Shown here piece by piece: positions 23,688 to 33,319 of a stretch of 64,000 nt of DNA. The notes beneath the pieces are model-generated. The model was not told where the DNA came from, did no database searches, and saw only the letters and a list, made by a program, of their open reading frames with translations. How positions within the stretch are numbered: position 1 is the stretch's first letter; the number at the start of each line of letters is the position of its first letter. A program made the position numbers and the translations under genes. The DNA comes from UBA1444 sp964601085 (GTDB lineage Bacteria > Bacillota > Negativicutes > UBA1444): contig CAZRLN010000003.1 in the NCBI GenBank assembly GCA_964601085.1, forward strand, positions 62,001-126,000, read 5' to 3'.

Positions 23688-26189
23688 TTGTTAGGTTTTT
23701 TGAAAAAATTGTTTGGTGACGATAATGAAAATGAAATCCGTCGCATGGAGGAATACGTTGAGCGAATTAATTCGCTTGAGCCCTCAATGCAGAAATTAAG
23801 CGACGCCTCTTTGGCCGCCAAGACGGTTGAGTTTCGTCAACGTCTTGAAAATGGCGAAACGTTGGACTTGTTGCTTCCGGAAGCTTTTGCAGCCGTTCGC
23901 GAGGCCTCCTTGCGAACAACGGGAATGCGGCATTTTGATGTGCAGCTTCTTGGCGGCGTGACCCTGCATGAGGGGAAGATCGCCGAAATGAAAACTGGTG
24001 AAGGCAAGACGTTGGTGGCCACACTGCCGGTGTACCTCAATGCATTGGACGGCAAGGGCGTTCATCTGGTCACGGTCAATGATTATCTTGCAAAACGTGA
24101 CAGTGAATGGATGGGGAAAATTTATAAATTCATGGGATTATCGGTGGGATTGATTTCTCATGGCTTGGATTTTGACGAGCGCAAGGCCGCTTACGCGGCG
24201 GACATTACCTATGGAACAAACAATGAGTTTGGTTTTGATTATCTGCGCGATAATATGGTCATCTATTCGGAGCAAATGGTGCAACGGCCATTGAATTACG
24301 CGATCGTGGACGAAGTGGACTCGATTTTGATTGATGAAGCGAGGACGCCGTTGATTATTTCCGGACCGGGGGAAAAATCGACGGATCTTTACTATGTGTT
24401 GGCTAAAGTGGTGCCCAAGTTAAGAGAAGGCGAAGATTATACCGTCGATGAGAAGCTGCATACGGTGGCGCCGACGGAAGCCGGCGTCGCCAAGGCTGAG
24501 AAGGCGCTCAATGTCCGGAATCTATATGATAATGAAAATATGGAGCTTTCCCATCACTTTAATCAAGCGTTGCGGGCGCATGCACTGATGCATCGGGACA
24601 AGGACTATGTGGTGAAAGACGGCGAAGTCATTATCGTTGACGAATTTACCGGACGGCTGATGTTTGGGCGTCGTTATTCCGACGGATTGCACCAGGCGAT
24701 TGAGGCTAAGGAAGGCGTCAAGATTGAGCGGGAAAGTCAGACGTTGGCAACCATCACGTTTCAGAACTATTTCCGGATGTACAATAAGCTATCCGGCATG
24801 ACCGGAACGGCCAAAACGGAAGAGCAGGAATTCCGGAAGATCTACGGACTGGACGTTATTGTTATTCCGACCCATCGGCCGATGGTTCGACTTGATCACC
24901 CGGATGTGATTTACAAGACGAAGCGAGGCAAGTATAAAGCCGCAGTGTCGGAGATTGCGGAATTGTACACCAAAGGGCAACCGGTCTTGGTGGGCACCAC
25001 TTCCATTGCCCAGTCGGAAGATTTATCGGCGATGCTGAAACGGCAAGGGGTTCCCCATAATGTGCTGAACGCGAAGTTCCATGAGATGGAGGCCCAGATT
25101 ATTTCCCAGGCCGGTCAGCGTGCGGCGGTTACGATCGCCACCAACATGGCGGGTCGTGGTACGGATATCGTCTTGGGAGAAGGGGTTCCGGAGCTGGGTG
25201 GTTTGCATATTATCGGTACGGAACGGCACGAGAGTCGACGAATTGACAATCAGCTGCGCGGTCGCTCGGGACGTCAGGGAGATCCTGGTTCTTCCCGTTT
25301 TTACTTGTCGCTGGAAGACGATTTGATGCGGTTGTTCGGTGCGGAAAATATTTCTTCTTTGATGGATAAACTCGGTATGGAAGAAGACGAACCCATTGAG
25401 CATTCGTTGATTACTAGGTCGATCGAACAGGCGCAGAAAAAGGTCGAAGCGCAACATTTCAATACCCGGAAACACGTTCTGGAATACGATGATGTTATGA
25501 ACCAGCAACGGGAAGTGATCTATGGGCAGCGCCGACAGATTTTACACGGTGAGAAGCTGCGCGAAAACATTTTCTTCATGATCGAAAAATTAATCGACCA
25601 TGGCATGGATTTGTTCGCAAACGAAAAAACCCATCCAGAGGAATGGGATCTGGATGGGTTGATTGAATACGCGGAGGATTTGTTCGCGGCGGAAGGCGAT
25701 CTGAAGAAATCCGAGCTGGAAAGCATGAGCCGGGAAGAGGTTCGTGAAGACTTGCTGGAGGCGGCTAATGAAAATTATGACCGCCGTGAAGTTCTGTTCG
25801 GCGTCGAAAATATGCGTGAACTCGAAAAGGTTGTCATGCTGAAGGTGGTTGACGCCAAATGGATGGATCATCTCGATGCGATGGACATGCTGCGGCAGGG
25901 GATCGGCCTGCGGGCTTACGGCCAGAAAGACCCACTGATCGAGTATAAGATTGAGGCTTTTGATATGTTTGGCCAGATGATCGAACATATTCAGGAAGAC
26001 ATTGTCCGGTACATTTATCGGGTCAACATCGTGACGCAGGCGGAAGACCGTTTGGCGCAAGCCACGACAAGCCATGGCGATGAAGCTGCGCCGAATGAGC
26101 CGATACGAGCCAAGGAAACGGTGGGACGCAACGAGTTGTGCCCATGCGGCAGTGGTAAGAAATATAAGAAATGCTGCGGCGCAAAATAA
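23688..26189 (+). CDS. secA: Protein translocase ATPase SecA
   Basis: The motor that pushes preproteins through SecYEG. The 833-residue product has the DEAD motor with KTGEGKT (Walker A, near residue 105) and VDEVDSILIDEARTPLI, and the preprotein cross-linking domain. It also has the second motor domain with GTTSIAQSE and NMAGRGTDIVL, the scaffold domain, and a C-terminal zinc-binding CPCGSGKKYKKCCG (SEC-C) for SecB or ribosome contact. The TTG start has AAGGAG ten bases upstream. It heads a long plus-strand operon through sufC, sufB and prfB. Confidence 0.98.
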   Translation: MLGFLKKLFGDDNENEIRRMEEYVERINSLEPSMQKLSDASLAAKTVEFRQRLENGETLDLLLPEAFAAVREASLRTTGMRHFDVQLLGGVTLHEGKIAEMKTGEGKTLVATLPVYLNALDGKGVHLVTVNDYLAKRDSEWMGKIYKFMGLSVGLISHGLDFDERKAAYAADITYGTNNEFGFDYLRDNMVIYSEQMVQRPLNYAIVDEVDSILIDEARTPLIISGPGEKSTDLYYVLAKVVPKLREGEDYTVDEKLHTVAPTEAGVAKAEKALNVRNLYDNENMELSHHFNQALRAHALMHRDKDYVVKDGEVIIVDEFTGRLMFGRRYSDGLHQAIEAKEGVKIERESQTLATITFQNYFRMYNKLSGMTGTAKTEEQEFRKIYGLDVIVIPTHRPMVRLDHPDVIYKTKRGKYKAAVSEIAELYTKGQPVLVGTTSIAQSEDLSAMLKRQGVPHNVLNAKFHEMEAQIISQAGQRAAVTIATNMAGRGTDIVLGEGVPELGGLHIIGTERHESRRIDNQLRGRSGRQGDPGSSRFYLSLEDDLMRLFGAENISSLMDKLGMEEDEPIEHSLITRSIEQAQKKVEAQHFNTRKHVLEYDDVMNQQREVIYGQRRQILHGEKLRENIFFMIEKLIDHGMDLFANEKTHPEEWDLDGLIEYAEDLFAAEGDLKKSELESMSREEVREDLLEAANENYDRREVLFGVENMRELEKVVMLKVVDAKWMDHLDAMDMLRQGIGLRAYGQKDPLIEYKIEAFDMFGQMIEHIQEDIVRYIYRVNIVTQAEDRLAQATTSHGDEAAPNEPIRAKETVGRNELCPCGSGKKYKKCCGAK

Positions 26190-26210
26190 AACGAGCTTGG
26201 GGGCTTGAAG

Positions 26211-26966
26211 ATGCTAAAGATCGAGAACTTGGCAGTAGCAGTAGGAGATAAGCCTATTTTGCATGATGTCAATCTTGAAATTAAGCCGGGGCAGGTGCAT
26301 GTTCTGTTCGGTCCCAATGGAACGGGAAAATCAACATTGATTGGCGCAATTATGGGATTTCCCCGCTATCGGATCACAGCAGGAAAGATCTGGTTCAAAG
26401 ATGTCGATATCACGGAAACGCCTGTTTACGAAAGAGCTCGCGCCGGGATTGGCGTCATGATCCAACGACCGCCGACAGTCCGGGGATTATCGGTTCGCCA
26501 GATGGTTGGGATTTGTTCACGGCAACAAGCGGATGCCGATGAACTTGCCGCGAAGCTCAATATGACCGACTTTTTGGAGCGTAATGTCAATGAAGGATTT
26601 TCCGGCGGCGAGATCAAGCGTTCGGAACTGTTGCAATTGACGGCGCAAAAGCCGGATCTATTATTACTCGATGAACCGGAATCCGGGGTTGATATCGAAA
26701 ATATCGCTTTGGTTGGTGAAGCGGCCAATCGGATTTTGTTCCGCGGCCACGCCGATGGACAGGAAGCTTCCCTGCGGAAGCAAAGGGCTGAACGAACCAA
26801 GTCCGGCCTTATCATTACTCATACTGGCCATATTCTTCAATATGTGCCGGCGGACGTTGCCCATGTGATGTATAAGGGAACGCTTTCTTGCAGCGGCAAC
26901 GCGCAGGAAATGTTGCAATGCATTCAACACAAGGGTTATGAAGAATGCATCCGCTGTGCGATGTGA
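26211..26966 (+). CDS. sufC: SufC-type ATPase of a minimal SufCB iron-sulfur assembly system
   Basis: The ABC ATPase that drives the SufB scaffold. The 251-residue product has GPNGTGKST (Walker A), the SufC-type signature FSGGEIKRSELLQ, and LLLLDEPESGVD (Walker B). A helical insert, about 175-205, with FRGHADGQEASLRKQRAERT, is longer than in E. coli SufC. The C-terminus carries Cys237, Cys246 and Cys249 (GYEECIRCA), unusual for a soluble ABC subunit. ATG at 26211 has GGGGG seven bases upstream; a TTG two codons earlier is possible. No sufS, sufU, sufD or sufE is present in the operon, matching the two-gene system described in anaerobes. Confidence 0.92.
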   Translation: MLKIENLAVAVGDKPILHDVNLEIKPGQVHVLFGPNGTGKSTLIGAIMGFPRYRITAGKIWFKDVDITETPVYERARAGIGVMIQRPPTVRGLSVRQMVGICSRQQADADELAAKLNMTDFLERNVNEGFSGGEIKRSELLQLTAQKPDLLLLDEPESGVDIENIALVGEAANRILFRGHADGQEASLRKQRAERTKSGLIITHTGHILQYVPADVAHVMYKGTLSCSGNAQEMLQCIQHKGYEECIRCAM

Positions 26967-26980
26967 GGGAGGGGTTGGCG

Positions 26981-28207
26981 ATGAACAAACAAGATGTTCT
27001 GAATGAAAAGGCCCGATCGGCGATTGATAAGAAAGCGGTATATGGCGCCGATGTCGACTTGGATAGTTTTGTTGAACATGGCCGCGAAGATGATCCCGTG
27101 CCTGATTTGAGGGCATTGCCGGCGGAGAGACGGCGACAGTTGGAAACGATTGGTTTGGATACTTCCGGAACGGGACGGGCCGGAACCTATATGCAGATGG
27201 ATCATTCAGTGTCGCATTGCGACATTGCCGCCGATGGAGTGGAGATTATGTCTACTGACGCGGCGCTGAAGTGTCACGATTGGCTGACGGATTATTGGTG
27301 GCGTGCGGTTGCGCCGGATGCCGACAAATATACGGCCAGGGCCGCGTTGCATCAGGAACACGGCTATTTTATCCGGGCTTTGTCCGGACGGAAAATTCCG
27401 GAACCGGTGCAGGCTTGCCTTTATATTGGTCAAGAGGGCCTGATCCAGGATGTTCATAACATGATCATCGTGGAAGAAGGCGCGGAACTGCATGTCATCA
27501 CTGGTTGCGCAACAGATCCGAATGTAAAACGCGGAGCGCACATCGGGATCAGCGAGTTTTATATCAAGAAGGGCGGGAAATTGACTTTCACCATGATTCA
27601 CCGTTGGGGCGAGGAAATCACGGTTCGCCCCCGTACCGGCGTGATTGTGGAGGAAAATGGTCTGTTCATTTCCAACTATGTATGTATGCAAAAAGTGAAG
27701 GATATCCAAATGTATCCAAGTACCCGACTTACCGCGCCCGGCGCAGTGGCCCGGGTAAATTCCATTTTGGTGGCGCCGCCAGGTTCGCACATGGATGTGG
27801 GCGGACGGGTGGTGTTGGAATCGCCGGGAACCAAGGCGGAGATCGTCGCCCGGACGATTTCGACCGGTGGAGTAATTATTAACCGCGGCCATTTAGTCGG
27901 AGGAGCCTCTGAGTCCAAGGCGCATTTGGAATGCCATGGATTGCTGCTGTCTCCGGGCGGAGTAATTCATGCCGTCCCGGAATTGGAAGCACGCGCCGAT
28001 AATGCGGAATTGAGCCATGAAGCGGCAGTCGGCAAAATTGCTCCAGAAGAGATTGAGTATTTAATGGCTCGCGGGCTGGATGAAGAAGAAGCGGTGGCAA
28101 CAATCGTCAGAGGATTTCTGAACGTAAATATCGAAGGGATTCCGGCGTCATTGGCGCAAGAGATTAATCGCGCGGTTGGCGAATTCGCGCTGAATAAGGG
28201 AGCATAA
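26981..28207 (+). CDS. sufB: SufB/SufD-type scaffold of a minimal SufCB iron-sulfur assembly system
   Basis: A 408-residue beta-helix scaffold that builds iron-sulfur clusters with SufC. The C-terminal core keeps the SufB-type Cys318 in HLECHGLL and the His346-Glu347 pair in LSHEAAVGKI, which match the E. coli SufB cluster-assembly residues. It ends with the MARGLDEEEAVATIVRGFL helix region. The ATG at 26981 has GGGAGGGG upstream; the frame is open from 26945. It follows sufC by 14 bases. Because there is no SufD, SufB probably acts as a homodimer on SufC2. Confidence 0.92.
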   Translation: MNKQDVLNEKARSAIDKKAVYGADVDLDSFVEHGREDDPVPDLRALPAERRRQLETIGLDTSGTGRAGTYMQMDHSVSHCDIAADGVEIMSTDAALKCHDWLTDYWWRAVAPDADKYTARAALHQEHGYFIRALSGRKIPEPVQACLYIGQEGLIQDVHNMIIVEEGAELHVITGCATDPNVKRGAHIGISEFYIKKGGKLTFTMIHRWGEEITVRPRTGVIVEENGLFISNYVCMQKVKDIQMYPSTRLTAPGAVARVNSILVAPPGSHMDVGGRVVLESPGTKAEIVARTISTGGVIINRGHLVGGASESKAHLECHGLLLSPGGVIHAVPELEARADNAELSHEAAVGKIAPEEIEYLMARGLDEEEAVATIVRGFLNVNIEGIPASLAQEINRAVGEFALNKGA

Positions 28208-28285
28208 CTCTTAGTATCTGCTGTTATGCCCGGAATGTAATGATAAAAAAGGGGACTGCCCCATTTTTGTAGGAGTGAAGAAGAA

Positions 28286-29387
28286 GTGCTATTGTCGGAA
28301 TGGAAAGGGACTATCGAAGAGCTGGGGCGCAAGGTTGAAGAACTTAGGGGGTCTCTTTGACGTCGCTGAAAAAGAGATTCAAATAGCCCGTCTCGAACGA
28401 GTGGCAGGATCCCATGATCTTTGGGACGATCCGCAGGCGGCGCAAAAGGTGATGCAGGATCTTACCGCGCTGAAAGCGCCGGTGGAACAATATTACGGAT
28501 TGAAGAATCGGCGGGAAGATGTTCTGGCGCTTTGGGAATTAGGCATGGAAGAAAATGATGACAGTGTCCAGGCGGAGTTGGAGGAACAGATTAAAGAACT
28601 GGAACACGATCTCGAACAAATTCAGCTTTCATTGATGCTCTCAGGCGAGTATGATGCGAACAACGCGATCCTGACCTTACATGCCGGCGCTGGCGGCACG
28701 GAAGCGCAGGACTGGGCGCAAATGCTATTGCGCATGTATGTGCGCTGGGCAGAACGAAATCGCTATAAAGTGGAAACAATGGATTTCCAAGATGGGGACG
28801 AGGCTGGAGTCAAGAGCGCCACGTTGCTGATTTCTGGGCGGAATGTTTACGGGTATCTGAAGGCGGAAAAAGGAGTGCACCGGTTGGTGCGGATTTCTCC
28901 TTTTGATGCCAATGCCCGGCGTCATACTTCTTTTGCAGCGATTGACGTGATGCCGGAAGTCGATGACAATGTTGAGATTGAGATTCGACCGGAAGATTTG
29001 AAGGTTGACACTTTCAGGGCAGGCGGAGCTGGCGGTCAGCATATTAATAAGACGGATTCGGCCGTACGGATGACGCACCTGCCAACGGGTGTTATTGTCC
29101 AGTGTCAGAATGAACGATCCCAAATTCAAAACCGTGAACAATGCATGCGATTGCTGAGGGCGCGTCTATTTGAACTGGAACGGGAACGGCAAGCGGCGGA
29201 AAAAGCTGAAATTGCCGGCGACTATCAAAAAATCGAATGGGGAAGTCAGATTCGGTCGTATGTTTTCCATCCCTATAGCATGGTGAAGGATCATCGGACC
29301 AGTTTTGAGACCGGCAATGTGCAGGCTGTCATGGATGGCGAGCTGGATGGCTTTATTGAGGCATATCTGAAACAAAAACTTCTGTAG
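28286..29387 (+). CDS. prfB: Peptide chain release factor 2, with +1 programmed frameshift
   Basis: RF2 reads UGA and UAA stop codons and triggers release. Translation starts at GTG 28286, with AGGAG ten bases upstream, and reaches an in-frame TGA at 28358 after 24 codons. The ribosome then shifts +1 on CTT so that reading resumes at GAC 28359 and runs to 29387, giving about 366 residues. The main frame shows the anticodon-recognition region, the peptidyl-transferase GGQ in RAGGAGGQHINKTDSAVR, and the RF2 C-terminus. The gene lies in the secA-sufCB operon, matching the secA-prfB order of Firmicutes. Confidence 0.97.
28346..28361 (+). promoter_or_regulatory. prfB autoregulatory +1 frameshift site
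   Basis: An internal Shine-Dalgarno-like AGGGGG at 28346-28351 lies three bases before CTT, followed by TGA C. This is the classical RF2 sensor: low RF2 lets the ribosome slip from CTT to TTT and read on, while high RF2 terminates. Confidence 0.97.
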
Positions 29388-29396
29388 GAGGGCGCC

Positions 29397-30074
29397 ATGT
29401 CAAAGAAGACGGTTGCGATTGGACTGGTTGCCGCTCTTGTCATTTTTAGCGAATTCATCACCCCGTTATTGGCTTCCTATTGGTTGGACAGTTCTCTTGT
29501 AAAAGTCATGCCGGCGAAGGAACATAATGTATCGGCGCGCTCCTTTCCCGGAGTTATGCTTTGGCAGGGTCGTTTCGACAATGTCCAGGCGGCATCGGCT
29601 GATGCCCGACTGGATGGTCTGAAACTGCAAGAAGTGGGGATAAAGATCGGCGACGCGCGGCTCGATATGTCGGATTTGATGAACAATAAGCGCGTTACGG
29701 TTCGACATGTCCGTGACCTGAACGTTATGATCAAGGTGAATGAAAAAGATTTAGCCGAATATCTGGCTTCAAAGGTGAAAGAGGTTAAAAATCCAACGGT
29801 GAAGATTTTAACCGATAAGATTCAGATCCGGAGCGATGTGGATCTGGGAATTCTTAAGCTGTCGGTGGGCGTGGATGGCAAAGTCGTTGGCGATGCACAG
29901 TCGATTCGGTTCCGCAGTGACCGACTGGAAGTCAAGAATACTGGTGGTATCAACTTTGGCGCATTGCTGGCGGAAATTTCCTTGGTGGATTTAACGCGTT
30001 TGCCATTTAAGGTGGCAGTTCGCAAGGTTGTCATGGAACCTGGGTTTCTCGTTATTTTTGCGGACAATCATTGA
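29397..30074 (+). CDS. DUF2993 (LmeA-like) membrane-anchored protein
   Basis: A 225-residue protein with an N-terminal membrane segment or signal anchor, about residues 7-27, followed by a DUF2993/LmeA-type lipid-binding beta domain. The text FPGVMLWQGRFDNVQAASADARLDGLK and the repeating DARLDMSDL and LKLSVGVDGKV fit that family. In actinobacteria LmeA acts on envelope glycolipids; here it is uncharacterised. The ATG follows GGAGGGCGCC. It sits between prfB and the DUF5693-csaB pair. Confidence 0.8.
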   Translation: MSKKTVAIGLVAALVIFSEFITPLLASYWLDSSLVKVMPAKEHNVSARSFPGVMLWQGRFDNVQAASADARLDGLKLQEVGIKIGDARLDMSDLMNNKRVTVRHVRDLNVMIKVNEKDLAEYLASKVKEVKNPTVKILTDKIQIRSDVDLGILKLSVGVDGKVVGDAQSIRFRSDRLEVKNTGGINFGALLAEISLVDLTRLPFKVAVRKVVMEPGFLVIFADNH

Positions 30075-30102
30075 GTAGCCGATTTTTAAGGTGGAATGAA
30101 TT

Positions 30103-32163
30103 TTGCTGGTATTTCGATATAATCGGATTCTCATCATCCTGATTGCCATTGGCTTGGCGGCAGCCTTGCTGGTGAATTGGCAACGGTATAAGATTGAACG
30201 GGTTAATACGCAAGTCGAACTCGTTTCGGATTACGAGGAAATCGTTGAGATGGCCCGGATCGATGGCATTCCCCTGCAATCGGCCTTGCGTCAGCTCAAA
30301 GCGGCTGGCTTGACATCGCTGGCAATTTTCGAAACAAACCTGGAAAAATTAGCGGCCGAAGGTGTTGTGACCGCAGTATCGACAACACAGATGCTGCACA
30401 GCTATCATGCCGGAACCTTGAGTCACTGGTGGTGGCGACACGAGGTCGAGTCAGGTCGTCTGGCGGCCGGGCAGGTTTATGTGCTGGATCGGGAAACAGA
30501 TCGTTTTGCGGAGGTACAAAGCGATTTGGAACGGCGGGTCGGCAAGCACCGAATAAAATACTATAATGAAGGCGGCCGTCGTTTTCTTATTGTCGACGCG
30601 CCCTTTGAATCTTTGATTAAATGGAATCTGGGTCTGCCAGTTTCGGAAATGCAGACTGCGGCATCGAATGGCTTCCTTGTTTTGGCCCGGCCGACCAACT
30701 ATCTGAAAGTATCCCCGGACGACGTGAAAGCGGTGTTTGAGCGGATTGACTCTGTTGGGGCGGCTGTAACGGGAATGTATTTTGTCGGTGAAGAAGTTCT
30801 CGGCTTCCCAAATCAATTGCCGTTGGTAGCCGGCGAGATGAAAAAGCGTGGAATCACGCTGGGAATGCTGGAACATTATACCCAGTTGCAGTTCAACATG
30901 CAGGATGGGATGTTTGACCTGGCAAGACTTTCGGACTACTCGGCGGCTCGCCTGCATCAATTGCTAAAAGTCGAGCAACCCAAACTTTCCGTTCAGGAAG
31001 CAATTCATCGGCAGGTTTTGGGAAGTCGGGAACGAAATATCCGGATGCAGTACCTTAAGATGTATCAACGGCCATTACCCGGTAAAAATTTGACGGAAAC
31101 GCATGTGGCTTATGTCAGCGGCATCAAACAGGGATTGGAGTCTTTTGGCGTACCGACGGGGCCAGCTACAGTCTTTGCGCCCTATCGGCCGAATCCATTG
31201 TTGTTGCTGCTGATTACCATCGGAACGATGGCGGCCGGTGTATTGTTGGTCAGTGTGGCGGTTCCCCTGTCCCGGCGTATGCAATATGGAATGCTCACAG
31301 CCGGCTCAATGCTGCTTGGCATTCCTCTGTTCTTTGGTTCGGCGGTTTTGGTGCGACAGGTCACAGCGCTGGGAAGTGCTGTTTTATTCCCGGTGCTGGC
31401 AATGACATGGCAGCTGGATTGCTGGCGTACCTCTGCGCCTCGAGGCGGAGCCTCCTTGTGGCGGATTTTGCATGACGGTTTGTTTGGCATTGGTCGTACT
31501 TTTTTACTGTCGCTGATCGGCGGGGCTTATCTTGCGGCCATATTGGCAGATACGGGATTTTTGTTGGAGATGGAAATCTTTCGGGGAGTAAAATTAACAT
31601 TTGTTTTGCCCCTCGTGCTCATCAGTATCGTCTATTTAACCCGGTTCAATCTGTTCCCTGGTGTTGATGCGGATGATTCCCGGCATTTGTGGGCCAAACT
31701 GTTGCATGTGCTGGATTATCCGGCCTATATTAAGACTATCTTGGCATTCGGAGCGGCAGCCGCCGTCGCGTATGTATTTGTTGGGAGATCCGGCCATTCT
31801 GCGGGGGTTCCAGTGCCGGAAATTGAGATTAAACTTCGCCGCTTTCTGGAAGTTGCGATGTATGCGCGTCCCCGGGAAAAAGAGTTTCTGATTGGCCATC
31901 CAGCATTCCTGATGGCTGTCATGGCCCTATATAAAAACTGGCCGCGATTTTTCCATTTTGCTTTTGTAGTAGCGGCGACTATTGCACAAGGGTCTTTGGT
32001 GGAAACATTCGCTCATATGCGGACTCCGGTTCTGATGTCGTTTATTCGGGGCGGTAACGGACTTGTGTTGGGTGCAGTTATTGGTGTGGCAGCGGTTATT
32101 ATTTTCCACTGGCTGCAGTCGCTGACCTTCGTATTGGGAAGGAGACTGCCAGCGGATGAGTAA
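30103..32163 (+). CDS. DUF5693 polytopic membrane protein
   Basis: A 686-residue protein of the uncharacterised DUF5693 family. It has one N-terminal membrane segment (about 10-26), a large extracytoplasmic domain (about 30-350), and a C-terminal half with about eight membrane segments (LLLLLITIGTMAAGVLLVSV onwards). The TTG start has AAGGTGG upstream. Its end overlaps the csaB start by eight bases, so the two are translationally coupled. The pairing suggests that DUF5693 works with the secondary wall polymer that CsaB pyruvylates, perhaps moving or presenting the polymer. That is inference. Confidence 0.85.
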   Translation: MLVFRYNRILIILIAIGLAAALLVNWQRYKIERVNTQVELVSDYEEIVEMARIDGIPLQSALRQLKAAGLTSLAIFETNLEKLAAEGVVTAVSTTQMLHSYHAGTLSHWWWRHEVESGRLAAGQVYVLDRETDRFAEVQSDLERRVGKHRIKYYNEGGRRFLIVDAPFESLIKWNLGLPVSEMQTAASNGFLVLARPTNYLKVSPDDVKAVFERIDSVGAAVTGMYFVGEEVLGFPNQLPLVAGEMKKRGITLGMLEHYTQLQFNMQDGMFDLARLSDYSAARLHQLLKVEQPKLSVQEAIHRQVLGSRERNIRMQYLKMYQRPLPGKNLTETHVAYVSGIKQGLESFGVPTGPATVFAPYRPNPLLLLLITIGTMAAGVLLVSVAVPLSRRMQYGMLTAGSMLLGIPLFFGSAVLVRQVTALGSAVLFPVLAMTWQLDCWRTSAPRGGASLWRILHDGLFGIGRTFLLSLIGGAYLAAILADTGFLLEMEIFRGVKLTFVLPLVLISIVYLTRFNLFPGVDADDSRHLWAKLLHVLDYPAYIKTILAFGAAAAVAYVFVGRSGHSAGVPVPEIEIKLRRFLEVAMYARPREKEFLIGHPAFLMAVMALYKNWPRFFHFAFVVAATIAQGSLVETFAHMRTPVLMSFIRGGNGLVLGAVIGVAAVIIFHWLQSLTFVLGRRLPADE

Positions 32164-33271
32164 ATTGGTCATTTCGGGGTATTACGGATTTGGAAACGCC
32201 GGTGATGAGGCCATGTTGCTGGCGATGGTTGGAGCTTTGCGAGCTATGGATCCCGCACTGGATATTACCGTTATTTCCGGCAACCCGGCGGATACAAGGC
32301 GGCATTATGGCGTATCAGCCGTTCATCGACTGAATCTATGGGGCATTGCACGGGCAATTCATCGTTGCGATCTGTTAATCAGCGGTGGAGGGAGTTTACT
32401 GCAGGATGTCACCAGTGGCCGCAGTATTTTTTATTATCTAGGGATTATGCAATTAGCTTGTTGGTTGGGGCGGCCGATTATGTTGTATGCACAGGGCATC
32501 GGGCCGATCCGCAGCCGGTTGGCGCGGATGTTTATGCGTCATATCGGCAATCAGGTCGCTTTCGGTACGGTTCGGGATAGGGGGTCGATGACTGAACTGG
32601 CGGGATTGGGCGTTACCCGACCGACGGTTGCCGTTACTGCCGACCCGGTATTGGCCTTGCGACCGGCAGCGCCGGATTTGGGAAAAGAGTTGATTGCCAA
32701 ACTGGGGTTGACAGGTGAAGGTCCCGTCATCGGTTTTTCTATTCGCGAATGGCAGGGACGTGATCATTATAAAGATGTGTTTGCGGCGGTAGCGGACCGT
32801 TTGGCCGTAGAAATCGGCGCCCGGATCGTATTTATTCCCATGCAATGGCCGGATGATGTTTTGGCGGCGAAAAAGGTCGCTGTACGGATGCGACAGCCTT
32901 ACGGTATTATTGAACAAAAATGCGATACGGCCGAATTACTGTCGTTGGTGCGGAATATTGATTTACTGGTGGGAGTGCGGTTGCATGCACTGATTTTTGC
33001 GGCGGTCACTGAACGTCCGTTTGTCGGCGTTTCTTACGATCCCAAGATAGAACGTTTTTTGGAGACTCTTGGCGACCAGCACGCCGGTACGCTGGCGGAC
33101 CTCACCCCGGAAGGCTTGATGGAGAAAATAATGCAAGCAAAAAACGATACCTTGTCAATGGAGCGACGCCGCCAGCGCGTAGCGGAACTGCGGAGCCAGG
33201 CGCTGCGAAATGCGTGTTGCGCCGTGAAACTGATGGATGGAAAAAGGGGAAATACTGTTCTTGTCGAATAA
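32156..33271 (+). CDS. csaB: Polysaccharide pyruvyl transferase CsaB
   Basis: Adds a ketal pyruvate from phosphoenolpyruvate to secondary cell-wall polysaccharide, creating the ligand for S-layer homology domains. The 371-residue product opens MSKLVISGYYGFGNAGDEAML, shows ISGGGSLLQDVTSGRSIFYYLG and ends with RLHALIFAAVTERPFVGVSYDPKI, all family landmarks. The ATG overlaps the DUF5693 stop. In diderm Firmicutes SLH domains tie outer-membrane proteins to the cell wall, so this enzyme may help hold the outer membrane; this is family-based inference. Confidence 0.93.
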   Translation: MSKLVISGYYGFGNAGDEAMLLAMVGALRAMDPALDITVISGNPADTRRHYGVSAVHRLNLWGIARAIHRCDLLISGGGSLLQDVTSGRSIFYYLGIMQLACWLGRPIMLYAQGIGPIRSRLARMFMRHIGNQVAFGTVRDRGSMTELAGLGVTRPTVAVTADPVLALRPAAPDLGKELIAKLGLTGEGPVIGFSIREWQGRDHYKDVFAAVADRLAVEIGARIVFIPMQWPDDVLAAKKVAVRMRQPYGIIEQKCDTAELLSLVRNIDLLVGVRLHALIFAAVTERPFVGVSYDPKIERFLETLGDQHAGTLADLTPEGLMEKIMQAKNDTLSMERRRQRVAELRSQALRNACCAVKLMDGKRGNTVLVE

Positions 33272-33319
33272 AAGTAAAGTTAAATTATTGACTGCTGTAA
33301 ACAGGAGTGTTGAATCACT

